Source: Deltaproteobacteria bacterium (GTDB taxonomy: Bacteria; Myxococcota_A; UBA796; UBA2385). Taken from it: 47,833 nucleotides of DNA. Location of the stretch: NCBI GenBank assembly GCA_018401435.1, contig JAGYJW010000052.1:1-47833 (forward strand), in the 5' to 3' direction. Both the position numbers and the translations under genes were made by a program. This document shows, piece after piece, positions 22,348-31,250 of the stretch. Under the pieces are notes generated by a model. The model saw only the letters and a list, made by a program, of their open reading frames with translations. It made no database searches and was not told where the DNA came from. Numbering within the stretch: position 1 is the stretch's first letter; each line of letters begins with the position of its first letter.

Positions 22348-24807
22348 ATGCTGCCCGAGAACGAGAACCAGACCTCGGTCGATGAACCTGTCGTGCGCGC
22401 CCTCCAGACCAACGACATGGATGGGCCCCGGCTCCGGGTGCGCAAGGCCGACGGCCAGCTGACGCCCATCAGCCTCGACCGCCTGCGCCACGAGGTGGCC
22501 GAATTCGCGGCCGGCCTGGACGATGTCGATGTCGACCACGTCGCCGACCGCGTCTTCAACGGCCTCTACGATGGCATCGCCCAGGCCGAGCTGGACAAGC
22601 TGCTGGTGCAGATCCCCGCCGCCCTGACGGCCGAGGACCCCGCCTATGCCCGCCTGGCCGCCCGCTTCCTGGATCGGGTCATCCTCGAAGAGGTGGACGG
22701 ACAGGGCATCACCTGCTTCTCGGAATGCATCGCCCACGGGCACCGCGTCGGCATCATCGCCGACGAGACCGCCGCCTTCGTGGCCCGCCACAAGGACGCC
22801 CTGGACCCGGCCATCGACGCCCGTCGGGCCGACCTCTTCCTCTACTTCGGGCTGCGCACGGTCTATGACCGCTACCTGCTGCGGCACCCCACCACCCGCA
22901 AGGTCTTCGAGACCCCGCAGTACTTCTTCATGCGGGTGGCGGCCGGCCTGGCCCGCACCCCCGAAGAGGCCATCGAATTCTACAAGCTGGTCTCGTCGCT
23001 GGAATACCTGACCTCGTCGCCCACCCTGTTCAACTCGGGCACGCGGCACAGCCAGATGTCCAGCTGCTACCTGCTGGACAGCCCCTCCGACGACCTCGAA
23101 GGCATCTACAAGCGCTACACCGACATCGCGCGGCTCTCCAAGTTCGCGGGCGGCATCGGCGTGGCCTGGCACCGGGTGCGCAGCCGCGGCTCCCTGATTC
23201 GCGGCACCAACGGCCGGTCCAATGGCATCGTGCCCTGGCTCAAGACCCTCGACGCGTCGGTGGCCGCGGTCAACCAGGGCGGCAAGCGCAAGGGCGCCTG
23301 CTGCGTCTATGTCGAGACCTGGCACGCCGACATCGACGAGTTCCTGGAACTCCGCGAGAACACCGGCGACGAGGCCCGTCGCACGCACAACCTCAACCTG
23401 GCCAACTGGGTCCCCGACCTCTTCATGAAGCGGGTGCAGGGCGATGGCCTGTGGTCGCTCTTCGACCCCCGCAAGGTGCCCCACCTCATCGACCTCTACG
23501 GCGATGAATTCGAGGCCGCCTACGAGGCCGCCGAGGCGGAAAAGCTCTTCGAGAAGCGCGTGCGCGCCCGCGATCTCTACGGCCGCATGATGCGCAGCCT
23601 CGCCCAGACCGGAAACGGCTGGATGACCTTCAAGGACCACTGCAACCGCAAGTCCAACCAGACCGGCATGCCCGGCAATGTGGTGCACTCCTCCAACCTC
23701 TGCACCGAGATCGTCGAGGTCACCAGCCAGGGCGAGACCGCGGTCTGCAACCTGGGCTCGCTGAACCTCAGCAGCTTCGTGGAAGACGGCGAGATCAACT
23801 ACGAGAAGCTGCGCTCCCGCGTCCAGATCGCGGTGAAGTACCTCGACCGCGTCATCGACATCAATTTCTACCCCACCCCCGAAGCCGGCGTGTCCAACCA
23901 GCGCTGGCGGCCGGTGGGTCTGGGCGTGATGGGCCTGCAGGACGTCTTCTTCCAGCTGCGCCTGCCCTTTGACTCCGACGCAGCCAGCCAGCTCTCCGCC
24001 CGCATCCAGGAGGAGATCTACTACGCGGCCCTCAGCGCCTCCTGCGATCTGGCCGAGGCCGAGGGCCCCCACCCCTCCTTCCACGAGACCCGGGCCGCCC
24101 GCGGCGTCCTGCAATTCGATCTGTGGGGGGTCAAGCCCAGCCGCCCGGCCGAGGCCGACCGCGGCCAGCTGGGCCTCTTCAGCAGCGCCGCCCGGACAGA
24201 GGACCGCTGGGACGCCCTCAAGCGCCGCATCCAGGACGTGGGGCTGCGCAACTCCCTGCTCATCGCCATCGCGCCCACGGCCACCATCGCCAGCATCGCC
24301 GGCTGCTACGAGTGCATCGAGCCGCAGGTCAGCAACCTGTTCAAGCGCGAGACGCTGTCGGGGGAATTCCTCCAGATCAACCACTACCTGGTGACGGATC
24401 TCAAGCGCATCGGCCTGTGGAATGAGCGCATCCGCGACATGATCAAGGAGAACCAGGGCTCCATCCAGGAGATCCACGAGATCCCCGCCGATCTGCGGGA
24501 TCTCTACCGGACGGCCTGGGAGCTGCCCCAGCGGGCGCTGATCGACATGGCCGCCCAGCGCTCCCCCTGGATCGACCAGAGCGCCTCGCTCAACCTCTTC
24601 ATGGCCGAACCCACCATCGGCAAGCTGTCGTCGATGTATGCCCATGTGTGGAAGCGCGGCCTGAAGACCAGCTACTACCTGCGCTCTCGGCCGGCCACCC
24701 GCATCACGCGGTCCACCTCCTCGACGCCCGCCGCCAAGGAGTTCACCGACTCCCAGGCCGTGGCCTGCTCGTTGGAGAACCCCGAGTACTGCGAAGCCTG
24801 CCAATAG
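22348..24807 (+). CDS. nrdA: Ribonucleoside-diphosphate reductase, large (alpha) subunit
   Basis: 819 residues, class I alpha subunit, which reduces ribonucleotides to deoxyribonucleotides. An ATP-cone-like N-terminal domain is visible (about 29-112). Catalytic residues are all present: redox C240 (MSSCYL), N450-L-C452-T-E454 (radical Cys and acid), C467 (AVCNLG), the PTATIA loop, radical-path tyrosines in KTSYYLR, and the C-terminal shuttle cysteines C815/C818 (YCEACQ). ATG 22348 has no good Shine-Dalgarno; the leader is pyrimidine-rich. It is followed 102 bases later by nrdB, and preceded by an elaborate control region. Confidence 0.95.
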   Translation: MLPENENQTSVDEPVVRALQTNDMDGPRLRVRKADGQLTPISLDRLRHEVAEFAAGLDDVDVDHVADRVFNGLYDGIAQAELDKLLVQIPAALTAEDPAYARLAARFLDRVILEEVDGQGITCFSECIAHGHRVGIIADETAAFVARHKDALDPAIDARRADLFLYFGLRTVYDRYLLRHPTTRKVFETPQYFFMRVAAGLARTPEEAIEFYKLVSSLEYLTSSPTLFNSGTRHSQMSSCYLLDSPSDDLEGIYKRYTDIARLSKFAGGIGVAWHRVRSRGSLIRGTNGRSNGIVPWLKTLDASVAAVNQGGKRKGACCVYVETWHADIDEFLELRENTGDEARRTHNLNLANWVPDLFMKRVQGDGLWSLFDPRKVPHLIDLYGDEFEAAYEAAEAEKLFEKRVRARDLYGRMMRSLAQTGNGWMTFKDHCNRKSNQTGMPGNVVHSSNLCTEIVEVTSQGETAVCNLGSLNLSSFVEDGEINYEKLRSRVQIAVKYLDRVIDINFYPTPEAGVSNQRWRPVGLGVMGLQDVFFQLRLPFDSDAASQLSARIQEEIYYAALSASCDLAEAEGPHPSFHETRAARGVLQFDLWGVKPSRPAEADRGQLGLFSSAARTEDRWDALKRRIQDVGLRNSLLIAIAPTATIASIAGCYECIEPQVSNLFKRETLSGEFLQINHYLVTDLKRIGLWNERIRDMIKENQGSIQEIHEIPADLRDLYRTAWELPQRALIDMAAQRSPWIDQSASLNLFMAEPTIGKLSSMYAHVWKRGLKTSYYLRSRPATRITRSTSSTPAAKEFTDSQAVACSLENPEYCEACQ

Positions 24808-24815
24808 GGCTGCAC

Positions 24816-24836
24816 GGCCGCCGCGTCCGGGCGGCC
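24816..24836 (+). promoter_or_regulatory. Intercistronic hairpin between nrdA and nrdB
   Basis: GGCCGCC (24816-24822) and GGCGGCC (24830-24836), loop of 7. It starts 8 bases after the nrdA stop and could be a processing site, a partial terminator setting subunit ratio, or an mRNA stabiliser. Confidence 0.4.
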
Positions 24837-24909
24837 AGACCCTGCCCGACACCAGACCCAGGGCGCGGCTGTGGGTCCAAAGGCCCAGGCCACCGAAAAG
24901 GAGGATGCC

Positions 24910-25908
24910 ATGCTGTTGGATCCCGGGATGAACCTCACCCTTCGTCCAATGAAGTACCCGGCCTTCTACGATATGTACCGGGATGCGATCAAGAACACCT
25001 GGACGGTGGAAGAGGTCGACTTTTCGCGGGACACCTCGGATCTCGACACCAAGCTGCTGCCGAGTGAACGCCACCTGATCAATCGCCTGGTGGCCTTCTT
25101 CGCCACCGGCGACAGCATCGTGTCCAACAACCTCGTGCTCAACCTCTACAAGCACATCAACGCCCCCGAAGCGCGGATGTACCTGTCGCGGCAGCTCTAC
25201 GAGGAGGCCCTGCACGTCCAGTTCTACCTGACGCTGCTGGACACCTACATCCCGGACCTGGCCGAACGCGAGAAGGCCTTCTCGGCCATCCACAACATCC
25301 CCAGCATCAAGCAGAAGGCCGACTTCTGCTTCAAGTGGATCGACACCGTCCAGCACATCGAGGTGACGGACACGCTGGAGAAGCGCAAGACCTTCCTCAT
25401 CAACCTGATGTGCTTCGCCACCTGCATCGAAGGCCTCTTCTTCTTTGCGGCCTTCGTCTATGTCTACTTCCTGCGGTCCAAGGGCCTGCTGGATGGGCTG
25501 GCCACGGGCACCAACTGGGTCTTCCGCGACGAGTCCATGCACATGCGCTTCGCCCTGGAGGTCATCAAGACCGTGCGGGACGAGCAGCCCGAGCTCTTCG
25601 ACAAGGACCTGGAACACCGCGTGGAGTTCATGATCCGCGAGGCGGTGGAATGCGAGACCCGCTTCGCCGAAGACCTGCTGGGGCAGGGCGTCCCCGGCCT
25701 CAGCCTGAAGGATATGCGCACCTACCTGGAATATGTGGGCGACCAGCGCCTGCAGAACCTGGGCATGGAGCCCATCTGGGGAAGCCGCAACCCCTTCCCC
25801 TTCATGGACCTGCAAGATGTGCAGGAGCTGGCGAACTTCTTCGAGCGGCGGGTGAGCGCCTACCAGATCGGCGTGACGGGCGAGGTCGCCTTCGACGAGG
25901 AGTTCTAG
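24910..25908 (+). CDS. nrdB: Ribonucleoside-diphosphate reductase, small (beta) subunit
   Basis: 332 residues. It houses the dimetal centre and tyrosyl radical that start catalysis in NrdA. Metal ligands are complete: D68, E99, H102 (EEALH), E174, E208 and H211 (RDESMH). Y106 sits four residues after H102, as Y122 does after H118 in E. coli, so the radical Tyr is retained and this is a tyrosyl-radical type (class Ia or Ib-like), not the Tyr-less class Ic. ATG 24910 has a perfect AAGGAGG 5 bases upstream. The C-terminal GEVAFDEEF fits the tail that docks on NrdA. Confidence 0.95.
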   Translation: MLLDPGMNLTLRPMKYPAFYDMYRDAIKNTWTVEEVDFSRDTSDLDTKLLPSERHLINRLVAFFATGDSIVSNNLVLNLYKHINAPEARMYLSRQLYEEALHVQFYLTLLDTYIPDLAEREKAFSAIHNIPSIKQKADFCFKWIDTVQHIEVTDTLEKRKTFLINLMCFATCIEGLFFFAAFVYVYFLRSKGLLDGLATGTNWVFRDESMHMRFALEVIKTVRDEQPELFDKDLEHRVEFMIREAVECETRFAEDLLGQGVPGLSLKDMRTYLEYVGDQRLQNLGMEPIWGSRNPFPFMDLQDVQELANFFERRVSAYQIGVTGEVAFDEEF

Positions 25909-25917
25909 ACCTCCCTT

Positions 25918-25930
25918 GGCGGGCGCCGCC
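25918..25930 (+). terminator. GGCGG-GCG-CCGCC hairpin after nrdB
   Basis: A 5-base stem 9 bases after the nrdB TAG. Its left arm is also the GGCGGG box of the next gene's promoter signature, so terminator and promoter elements overlap. Confidence 0.35.
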
Positions 25931-25946
25931 GGCCATGCGGTAGGCT
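25918..25946 (+). promoter_or_regulatory. Promoter-like GGCGGG-17-TAGGCT signature
   Basis: GGCGGG (25918-25923) and TAGGCT (25941-25946), 38 bases before ATG 25985. Same boxes and spacing as before 8955 and 3563. Confidence 0.4.
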
Positions 25947-25984
25947 GCACGGGCCGGGCCGCGACGCGCTCCCCGGGAGCCCCC

Positions 25985-28147
25985 ATGCGACGCCTCTGGC
26001 CCCTTCTCTCGCGCCTCCTCTCGCGCCTCCTCTCGCCCCTCCTCGGCCTGCTCCTCCTCGCGGCCTGCACCCCCGCCGAGACCGGCTCGGGTGCCCTGGT
26101 GCTCAGCCTCGAGACCATCGACTTTGGCGCCATCCAGGTCGGGGCCACCGCCTACCAGGGGGTGAGCCTCAGCAATGCCGGGGACGCCGAGCTGCGCATC
26201 CTGAGCGTGGCCGTGGTGGATGGCGACCGGGCGATCTGGGAGATCGAGAAGCAGGGGGCCCCCACCCTGGCCCCGGGCGAATCCACCGAGGTGACCTTCC
26301 GCTTCTCGCCCTTTGAGCCCGGGGAGCAGGAGGGCCGGGTGCGCATTCGCAGCGACGACCCCGACCGGGCCCAGGTAGACGTGGCCTTGACCGGCGCCAC
26401 CCGCATCTCCGATGACGACCTGGACGGCGACGGCTTCAGCCCGGCCGATGGCGACTGTGACGACGACAACCGCATGACCTGGCCGGGCGCCCAGGAGCTC
26501 TGCGATGGCCAGGACAACGACTGCGACGGCACGGTCCCGGTGGACGAGGCCGATGAAGATGCCGATGGTTGGCGCATTTGCGAAGGGGACTGCGACGACG
26601 AGGACCAGAGCGTGCGCCCCGGCCGGGCCGAGATCTGCGACGGCGGCAAGGACACCGACTGCGACGGCGTGGCCCAGGACTACCTGGACGAGGACGGCGA
26701 CGGCTGGAGCCTGTGTGCCTCGGACTGCGATGACGCCCAGCCCCTCGCCCACCCCACCGCCGAGGAGGTCTGCGACGGCATCGACAACGACTGCAACGGC
26801 GTCGCCGACGACATCGACCGGGACGGGGATGGCCGGGGAGCCTGTCCGGGGGCCGGCGACTGCGACGACACCGATCCCAGCGCCTATGGGCAGGTGGTCG
26901 ATGGCTCGGCCGCCCCCGACGGCGATGGCAGCACGGATGCGCCCTTTGACGACATCCTCGACGCCATCGCCCATGTCGATGAGATCTGCCGGACCGTGGT
27001 GGTGCGCCCCGGCAGCTATGAGCTGTCGCGCACCTGGTCTGCGGGCTTCTTGCGCATCGAAGGCGCCGGCGACAGCCCCGACGCCGTCTTGATCTCGCCC
27101 CCCATCGGGTCCCGCTACCGGGTCTTCACCCTGCGAAGCGGGGCCATGCTGGAGCTGTCGGGCCTGCTCTTCCGCGACGCCAATGGCGACGGTGACGGCG
27201 GCATCATCCAAGCCACCGACGCCGATCTGCGGCTGGAAGACGTCGTCTTCTTCGACAACCGCACCGATGGCAATGGCGCGGCCATCTCGATGACCGGGGG
27301 CAGCCTGCTCCTGGAGCGGGTGGAGCTGTCCTCCAACCTCGCCGACGGCGCCGGCGGGGCCATCTCGGCCCAGGGGGCCGAAGTCAGGGTGTGGGACTCC
27401 ATCTTCGCGGTGAACAGCGCCCAGCGCGGAGGAGCCATGCACCTCCAGAATGGAGACCTGGACGCGCAAGACAGCCTGTTTGACGAGAATGAAGCCCTGC
27501 TGGATGGCGGGGCCATCGACCTGTTGGGCGATGCCACCTTCACCCTGTTGCGCCTGGACCTGCGCGGCAACCTGGCGGGGGCCGACGGGGGCGCAGTGCA
27601 CCTGGGCGACCTGACCGGCGACGGTGGAGCCCTGCACAACAGCCGCATCCAGGACAATAGCGCGGGACAGTCCGGGGGCGGCCTGGCCATCACCGGCGCG
27701 GGCGGCCGGGTGCGGGTGGCCAACAACAGCGCCGCCAGCAACGACGCGGTGGGTGCTGGAGGCGCCTTTGCCTTGGACGCCACCGACGGCAGCGGGCTCT
27801 TCCTGTGGAGCAACCTGTCGGTGGCTAGCGGCGGAAGCTCGGCGATCTACGCCCGATCGGGGGGGGGCGCCAGCGTGGGCTGGAATAGCGTCGCGGGTGC
27901 ATCCGGGACGGCTTTTGACATCGGCGTGGGAGAGGACGCGGGCAACAACGACGAGGCCGATCCGCTCTGGTCGGCCTTCAGCGATGACGGCGACCCCCGA
28001 AACGACCGCCTGGTGCCCGCTTCCGGCTCACCTGCCATCGATAGCGGGCCGCCGGAGGGCGCTGAGGCGGGCGGGTGGACGCGGTGGCTGGACGCCGATG
28101 GCAGCAGCAACGACCGCGGGATGACCGGCGGGCCCGAGGCGCCTTAG
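25985..28147 (+). CDS. Lipoprotein: Ig-like domain, four MopE motifs, beta-helix
   Basis: 720-residue lipoprotein. Signal peptide with lipobox LLAAC (Cys28). Residues 36-140 form a choice-of-anchor D/ASPM-SPD-2-Hydin-like Ig domain (DFGAIQVG, a V-x-LSNAG strand, then VRIRSDDPD). Four MopE-type metal-binding motifs follow (about 142-300, each with DGDG and GDCDD). The C-terminal 400 residues are a right-handed beta-helix with polymorphic-outer-membrane-protein-like repeats (NxxxxxGGAI/GGGL). It is probably a surface-anchored, calcium-loaded adhesin or binding protein. ATG has GGGAG upstream. The overall order is seen in other Myxococcota surface proteins. Confidence 0.8.
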   Translation: MRRLWPLLSRLLSRLLSPLLGLLLLAACTPAETGSGALVLSLETIDFGAIQVGATAYQGVSLSNAGDAELRILSVAVVDGDRAIWEIEKQGAPTLAPGESTEVTFRFSPFEPGEQEGRVRIRSDDPDRAQVDVALTGATRISDDDLDGDGFSPADGDCDDDNRMTWPGAQELCDGQDNDCDGTVPVDEADEDADGWRICEGDCDDEDQSVRPGRAEICDGGKDTDCDGVAQDYLDEDGDGWSLCASDCDDAQPLAHPTAEEVCDGIDNDCNGVADDIDRDGDGRGACPGAGDCDDTDPSAYGQVVDGSAAPDGDGSTDAPFDDILDAIAHVDEICRTVVVRPGSYELSRTWSAGFLRIEGAGDSPDAVLISPPIGSRYRVFTLRSGAMLELSGLLFRDANGDGDGGIIQATDADLRLEDVVFFDNRTDGNGAAISMTGGSLLLERVELSSNLADGAGGAISAQGAEVRVWDSIFAVNSAQRGGAMHLQNGDLDAQDSLFDENEALLDGGAIDLLGDATFTLLRLDLRGNLAGADGGAVHLGDLTGDGGALHNSRIQDNSAGQSGGGLAITGAGGRVRVANNSAASNDAVGAGGAFALDATDGSGLFLWSNLSVASGGSSAIYARSGGGASVGWNSVAGASGTAFDIGVGEDAGNNDEADPLWSAFSDDGDPRNDRLVPASGSPAIDSGPPEGAEAGGWTRWLDADGSSNDRGMTGGPEAP
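26006..26041 (+). repeat. 12-base tandem repeat inside a signal-peptide coding region
   Basis: Three copies of CTCTCGCGCCTC-type units (26006-26017, 26018-26029, 26030-26041; the last has one change). They encode LLS(R/P) repeats that lengthen the hydrophobic part of the signal peptide. Confidence 0.7.
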
Positions 28148-28189
28148 TCCGGCCGGACACGGGCTCTTCCGTCGAGCGGGGGCCCGATT

Positions 28190-28217
28190 GGCGGGTGCCG
28201 ACGCCCCGCGCTACTCT
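28190..28217 (+). promoter_or_regulatory. Promoter-like GGCGGG-16-TACTCT
   Basis: GGCGGG (28190-28195) and TACTCT (28212-28217), 54 bases before ATG 28272. A variant of the signature seen before 3563, 8955 and 25985, with a spacer one base shorter. Confidence 0.3.
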
Positions 28218-28271
28218 CGCGCCGCAATGTGGCCTTCTGGCCTCTCCCCTACTCTTTCTGGAGCTTCCACC

Positions 28272-29305
28272 ATGGTCGCAATCGGTCTCATCCTCCTCCT
28301 CGTCGCGGCCCTGGCATGGGGTGGCTTCGCCATGCAGAAGTTCAAGGGCGGGCGCCTGGACAAGGCTCCCTTCGTCAAGACCGGCGACGCCGCCAGCAAG
28401 GGCGCGGCCGTCGCGGGCGACAAGGGCGCCATCTCCGCCGAGGGCAAGGTCCAGCACAAAGAGCTGCTGATCTCGCCCGTCACCGCCACCGAGTGCCTCT
28501 ACTACCAGGTCACGGTGACCGCGCACTGGAAGTCTGGCGATACCAGCAAGACCCAGCCGGTCATGGACGAGAAGAAGGCCGCTGAGTTCTCCATCGACGA
28601 CGGCTCCGGCCCCGTCGCCATCGACGCCTCCAAGGGCGGCGACCTCGACACCAAGCAGTCCTTCAGCAAGAAGAAGGGCCTGGGCCTCAAGGCCGTCGTG
28701 ACCGGCAGCGACGCCATCGAGTTCGGCGACCACAACTTCCGGATCATCCCCGGCCAGAAGGTCAAGGGCGTCAAGATCCCGATGAACGCCGACTACCAGG
28801 TCACCGAAACGATCGTGACCCCCACCGAGAAGCTCTACGTCTGCGGCAAGTGGAATGCCGAGACCAACAACATCGGCTCCCCCTCCTGGACCTCGCTGAT
28901 CGTCACCAGCAAGTCCCGCGAAGAGCTGGTGGGCGCCACGGCCAAGACCCAGGGCCGCGCCAAGATGGTCGGCATGATCACCACCCCCGCCGCCATCCTC
29001 TTCCTCATCCTCGGCGCCGTCTTCGGTGGCCCGAGCAAGGACAAGAGCAAGACCCCCGAGCCCAGCAACGCCGCCGTCGAGGCTCCGCCGAGAAGCCCGC
29101 CGCCGCTCCGGCCGAGAAGCCCGCCGCCAAGCCTGCGCCGGCCGCTACCGCTGCGGGTAGCAATAGCGCCCCCGCCGCTGCCCCGCCGCCGCCCGGCCGC
29201 CGCCCCGGCTGCTGCTGCCCCGCACCTGAGCCTGCCGCTGCCGCTCCCGCCCCCGCGGCCGGTGGCGCCAAGGCCGGCGGCAAGACCGGCGGCAAGCGCC
29301 GCTGA
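28272..29305 (+). CDS. GIDE (BAM)-domain membrane protein, frame break near the end
   Basis: About 344 residues. A short N-terminal transmembrane helix (about 3-19) is followed by a GIDE-like domain (about 40-215: SPVTATECLYYQVTVTAHW, then an F-SIDDGSGPVAIDAS strand, YQVTETIVTPTEKLYVCGKW). A second helix (about 233-252) follows. GIDE is the domain of the eukaryotic mitochondrial E3 ligase MULAN; bacterial versions lack the RING finger, as this one does. After NAAVEA near 29085 the proper frame continues one base off as EKPAAAPAEKPA and ends GGKTGGKRR at 29305; the tail is Ala/Pro/Lys-rich. ATG has GGAG upstream. Function in bacteria is unknown. Confidence 0.65.
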
Positions 29306-29339
29306 CGTCCAGGCGGGGCCTTCGGGCTCCCACGACCAT

Positions 29340-29376
29340 GGGCCGGCACCCGGGGGCAGCTCCCTTGGGCCGGCCC
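29340..29376 (+). terminator. GGGCCGGC/GCCGGCCC hairpin after the GIDE gene
   Basis: Arms 29340-29347 and 29369-29376 with a 21-base loop, 35 bases after the stop. It is followed by TTCG without a T-run. Confidence 0.35.
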
Positions 29377-29487
29377 TTCGCCGTCGACGCTGCGCGATAT
29401 CCCACAGGGGCGGTGTGCACGCTCACCCACCCCCACCGCGACAAGGTGCAGCCCACGCGCCACCCGGCCCTGGGTACGGCCTTTGCA

Positions 29488-29493
29488 TAGGGT
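29488..29493 (+). promoter_or_regulatory. TAGGGT -10-like box before the usp operon
   Basis: Lies 27 bases before the usp ATG. It matches the -10-like box before 8819 but I see no convincing -35. Confidence 0.2.
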
Positions 29494-29520
29494 CCACCCA
29501 ACCCGGCTCACGGAGCAGCC

Positions 29521-29949
29521 ATGTATATCCAGCGCATCCTCGTCCCTGTGGACGGCTCGGAAGCCGCCTTGCGCGCCCTCGACTTTGCCGGACAGCTGGC
29601 CCATGCGCTGGGGGCCTCGCTGGATGTCGTCACGGTGCTCAGCTTGGGCGAACTCGACTTCTATGACGGCATGTACCTGACCCTGGACCAGGTGGAGGGC
29701 TGGCAGACCCAGCTCAAGACGGAGATCCTCAACACGGCCGCCCAGCGCATTCCCGAAGGCGTCCGCTACCAGAGTGAGGTGCTGCACGGCCGCATCATCC
29801 CCACCCTGCTGGAGCGGGCCGCGTCGGAGGGCGCGTCCATGATCGTGATGGGGCGCACGGGCAAGGGGCGCCTGGAGCAGGTGCTCAAGGGCAGCATCGC
29901 CCAGCGCTTGTCGGCCTCGGCACCCCTACCTGTCACCCTGGTCAGCTGA
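29521..29949 (+). CDS. Universal stress protein (UspA family), ATP-binding type
   Basis: 142 residues, one Usp domain. N-terminal ILVPVDGSE (D11) and the ATP-binding pattern G111-x2-G114-x9-G124-S125 are both intact, so ATP-binding (the FG/YdaA side rather than the UspA side of the family) is likely. These proteins bind nucleotides and support survival under starvation and redox stress. It is the first gene of a tight run with the dihaem cytochrome (10 bases), a two-helix membrane protein (6) and a CoA-transferase (13), all pointing the same way and probably co-transcribed. Confidence 0.9.
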   Translation: MYIQRILVPVDGSEAALRALDFAGQLAHALGASLDVVTVLSLGELDFYDGMYLTLDQVEGWQTQLKTEILNTAAQRIPEGVRYQSEVLHGRIIPTLLERAASEGASMIVMGRTGKGRLEQVLKGSIAQRLSASAPLPVTLVS

Positions 29950-29959
29950 GGTGACCCGG

Positions 29960-30718
29960 ATGAGCCGAGCCATCGCGGGCCTCGCCCTGCCGCTGTGTTG
30001 GGCATGCAGCTTCACGGAGCACCGCGTGGAGGAGGCCTCCGACGAGGTGGTCTTGGCGATGCAGGAGCACCACCTCGCGGCGCTCGCGCTGCGCAGCGCC
30101 GTCATTGCCGGCGATCTGGACGGGGCCCGCGCGGCCGCCGCCGCCCTGCAAGACCGGCTGCCCCTGGCCCATCCGGCGGCGCTGCCGCCCCCTCTGGTGG
30201 GTTTCGAAGAAGCGCTGATTCAGACCGCGCGTGCCGCCGCAGCGGCCACCTCCTTGGACGGCGTGGCCCAGGAGACCGCCGCGATCGCCGCCCACTGCGG
30301 CGACTGCCACCAGGCCGCGGGGCTGTCGCCAGCTCCGCCCGCCAGGCTGCCCGGCGCCGCGACAACAGGCGATCAAAGCACGCTTCAGGCAGGAATGAGC
30401 GCACATGCCCAAGCCGAGGAGCAGCTCTGGCGGGGTCTGATGCGCCCCGCCCTCGCCGACTTCCGCGCGGCTTCGACCACCCTGTCGCAAGCCACCATCC
30501 TGCCCACCGGGACGGGCGCAGACTCGCCCTTGCCGCAGGAGGTCACCGATCTGGAGGTGGCCGTGCACGATTTGGCGGCCCGCGCCGCGCGCGCCGAAGC
30601 GCCCCATGAACGGGTCCGCTTCTATGGCGAGCTGCTCGCCACCTGTGGTGCCTGCCACCGCAGCCTGGGCCGGGGCCCCGCCGCTCCCGGCAGCACCGCT
30701 TCGCCCACCCCGCCCTGA
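29960..30718 (+). CDS. Dihaem c-type cytochrome, exported
   Basis: 252 residues from ATG 29960 (GAGGTGA 5 bases upstream); an in-frame GTG at 29951 is a less likely start. The N-terminus is a Sec signal, possibly lipid-modified at Cys13 or Cys16 although the lipobox is poor. Two haem motifs are visible: CGDCH (113-117) and CGACH (229-233). Both have the same x residues pattern and the protein reads as two related halves (each ends in a helical region before CxxCH). Periplasmic electron transfer is likely. I cannot assign a partner. Confidence 0.75.
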   Translation: MSRAIAGLALPLCWACSFTEHRVEEASDEVVLAMQEHHLAALALRSAVIAGDLDGARAAAAALQDRLPLAHPAALPPPLVGFEEALIQTARAAAAATSLDGVAQETAAIAAHCGDCHQAAGLSPAPPARLPGAATTGDQSTLQAGMSAHAQAEEQLWRGLMRPALADFRAASTTLSQATILPTGTGADSPLPQEVTDLEVAVHDLAARAARAEAPHERVRFYGELLATCGACHRSLGRGPAAPGSTASPTPP

Positions 30719-30724
30719 GCGCCC

Positions 30725-31237
30725 GTGCAGGCCCCCGCGGTACGCCCCCGCATCTCGCTGCTCGTGCCCCTGCCGGCCGATAGGGTCGTGCAGCGCTTGG
30801 AGGCCCGGCTGTCGGATCCGGCCCAGCCCTTTGGCGGCGCGGTGTCCCGGCGCCACGTCGACATCGTGATGCCCGCCCACCTGCAACACACCTGGTCGCC
30901 CCAGCTCAGCCTCTGCATCGACGAGCACCCCCAGGGTGCCCATGTCTCGGGCCGCTTCGGGCCCCACCCCCATGTCTGGACCTTCTTCGTCGCCCTCTAC
31001 GCGCTGTCCACCTTCTTGGGCATCGCGGCCACCATGTTCGGCTGGAGCCAGTCCCTGGCCGGCCAGCCCGCCTGGGCCTTGTGGGGGCTGCCCCTGGCCC
31101 TGGTCCTGGGGGGCGCGTCTTATGGGGGCGCCTTGCTGGGGCAGCGGTTGGGGGCCAACCAGATGGCCGCCCTGCTGCAGGTGTTGACCGAGGCCCTCCC
31201 CGAGGGCCAGGAGCACGCTGGCGATCCCTCCCCTTGA
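30725..31237 (+). CDS. Two-helix membrane protein with conserved RFGPxPxVWTxF segment
   Basis: 170 residues, GTG start 6 bases after the cytochrome stop. The N-terminal 80 residues are a soluble beta-rich part ending in GRFGPHPHVWTFF, followed by two transmembrane helices (about 86-105 and 118-138). The RFGPxPxVWTxFxxxY stretch is one I have seen as a conserved segment in uncharacterised membrane proteins. No function can be assigned. Confidence 0.6.
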   Translation: MQAPAVRPRISLLVPLPADRVVQRLEARLSDPAQPFGGAVSRRHVDIVMPAHLQHTWSPQLSLCIDEHPQGAHVSGRFGPHPHVWTFFVALYALSTFLGIAATMFGWSQSLAGQPAWALWGLPLALVLGGASYGGALLGQRLGANQMAALLQVLTEALPEGQEHAGDPSP

Positions 31238-31250
31238 ACCGGACCCTTGG

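Noticed and set aside
22147..26148. A minus-strand open frame of about 1,330 codons across nrdA and nrdB
   Set aside because: It lies opposite two certain genes with complete catalytic motifs. GC-rich third positions leave the antisense frame without stops; its translation is low-complexity Gly/Val/Glu/Leu with no recognisable domain.
29340..29520. FNR- or ANR-type site before the usp-cytochrome run
   Set aside because: No TTGAT-N4-ATCAA-like inverted repeat is visible.
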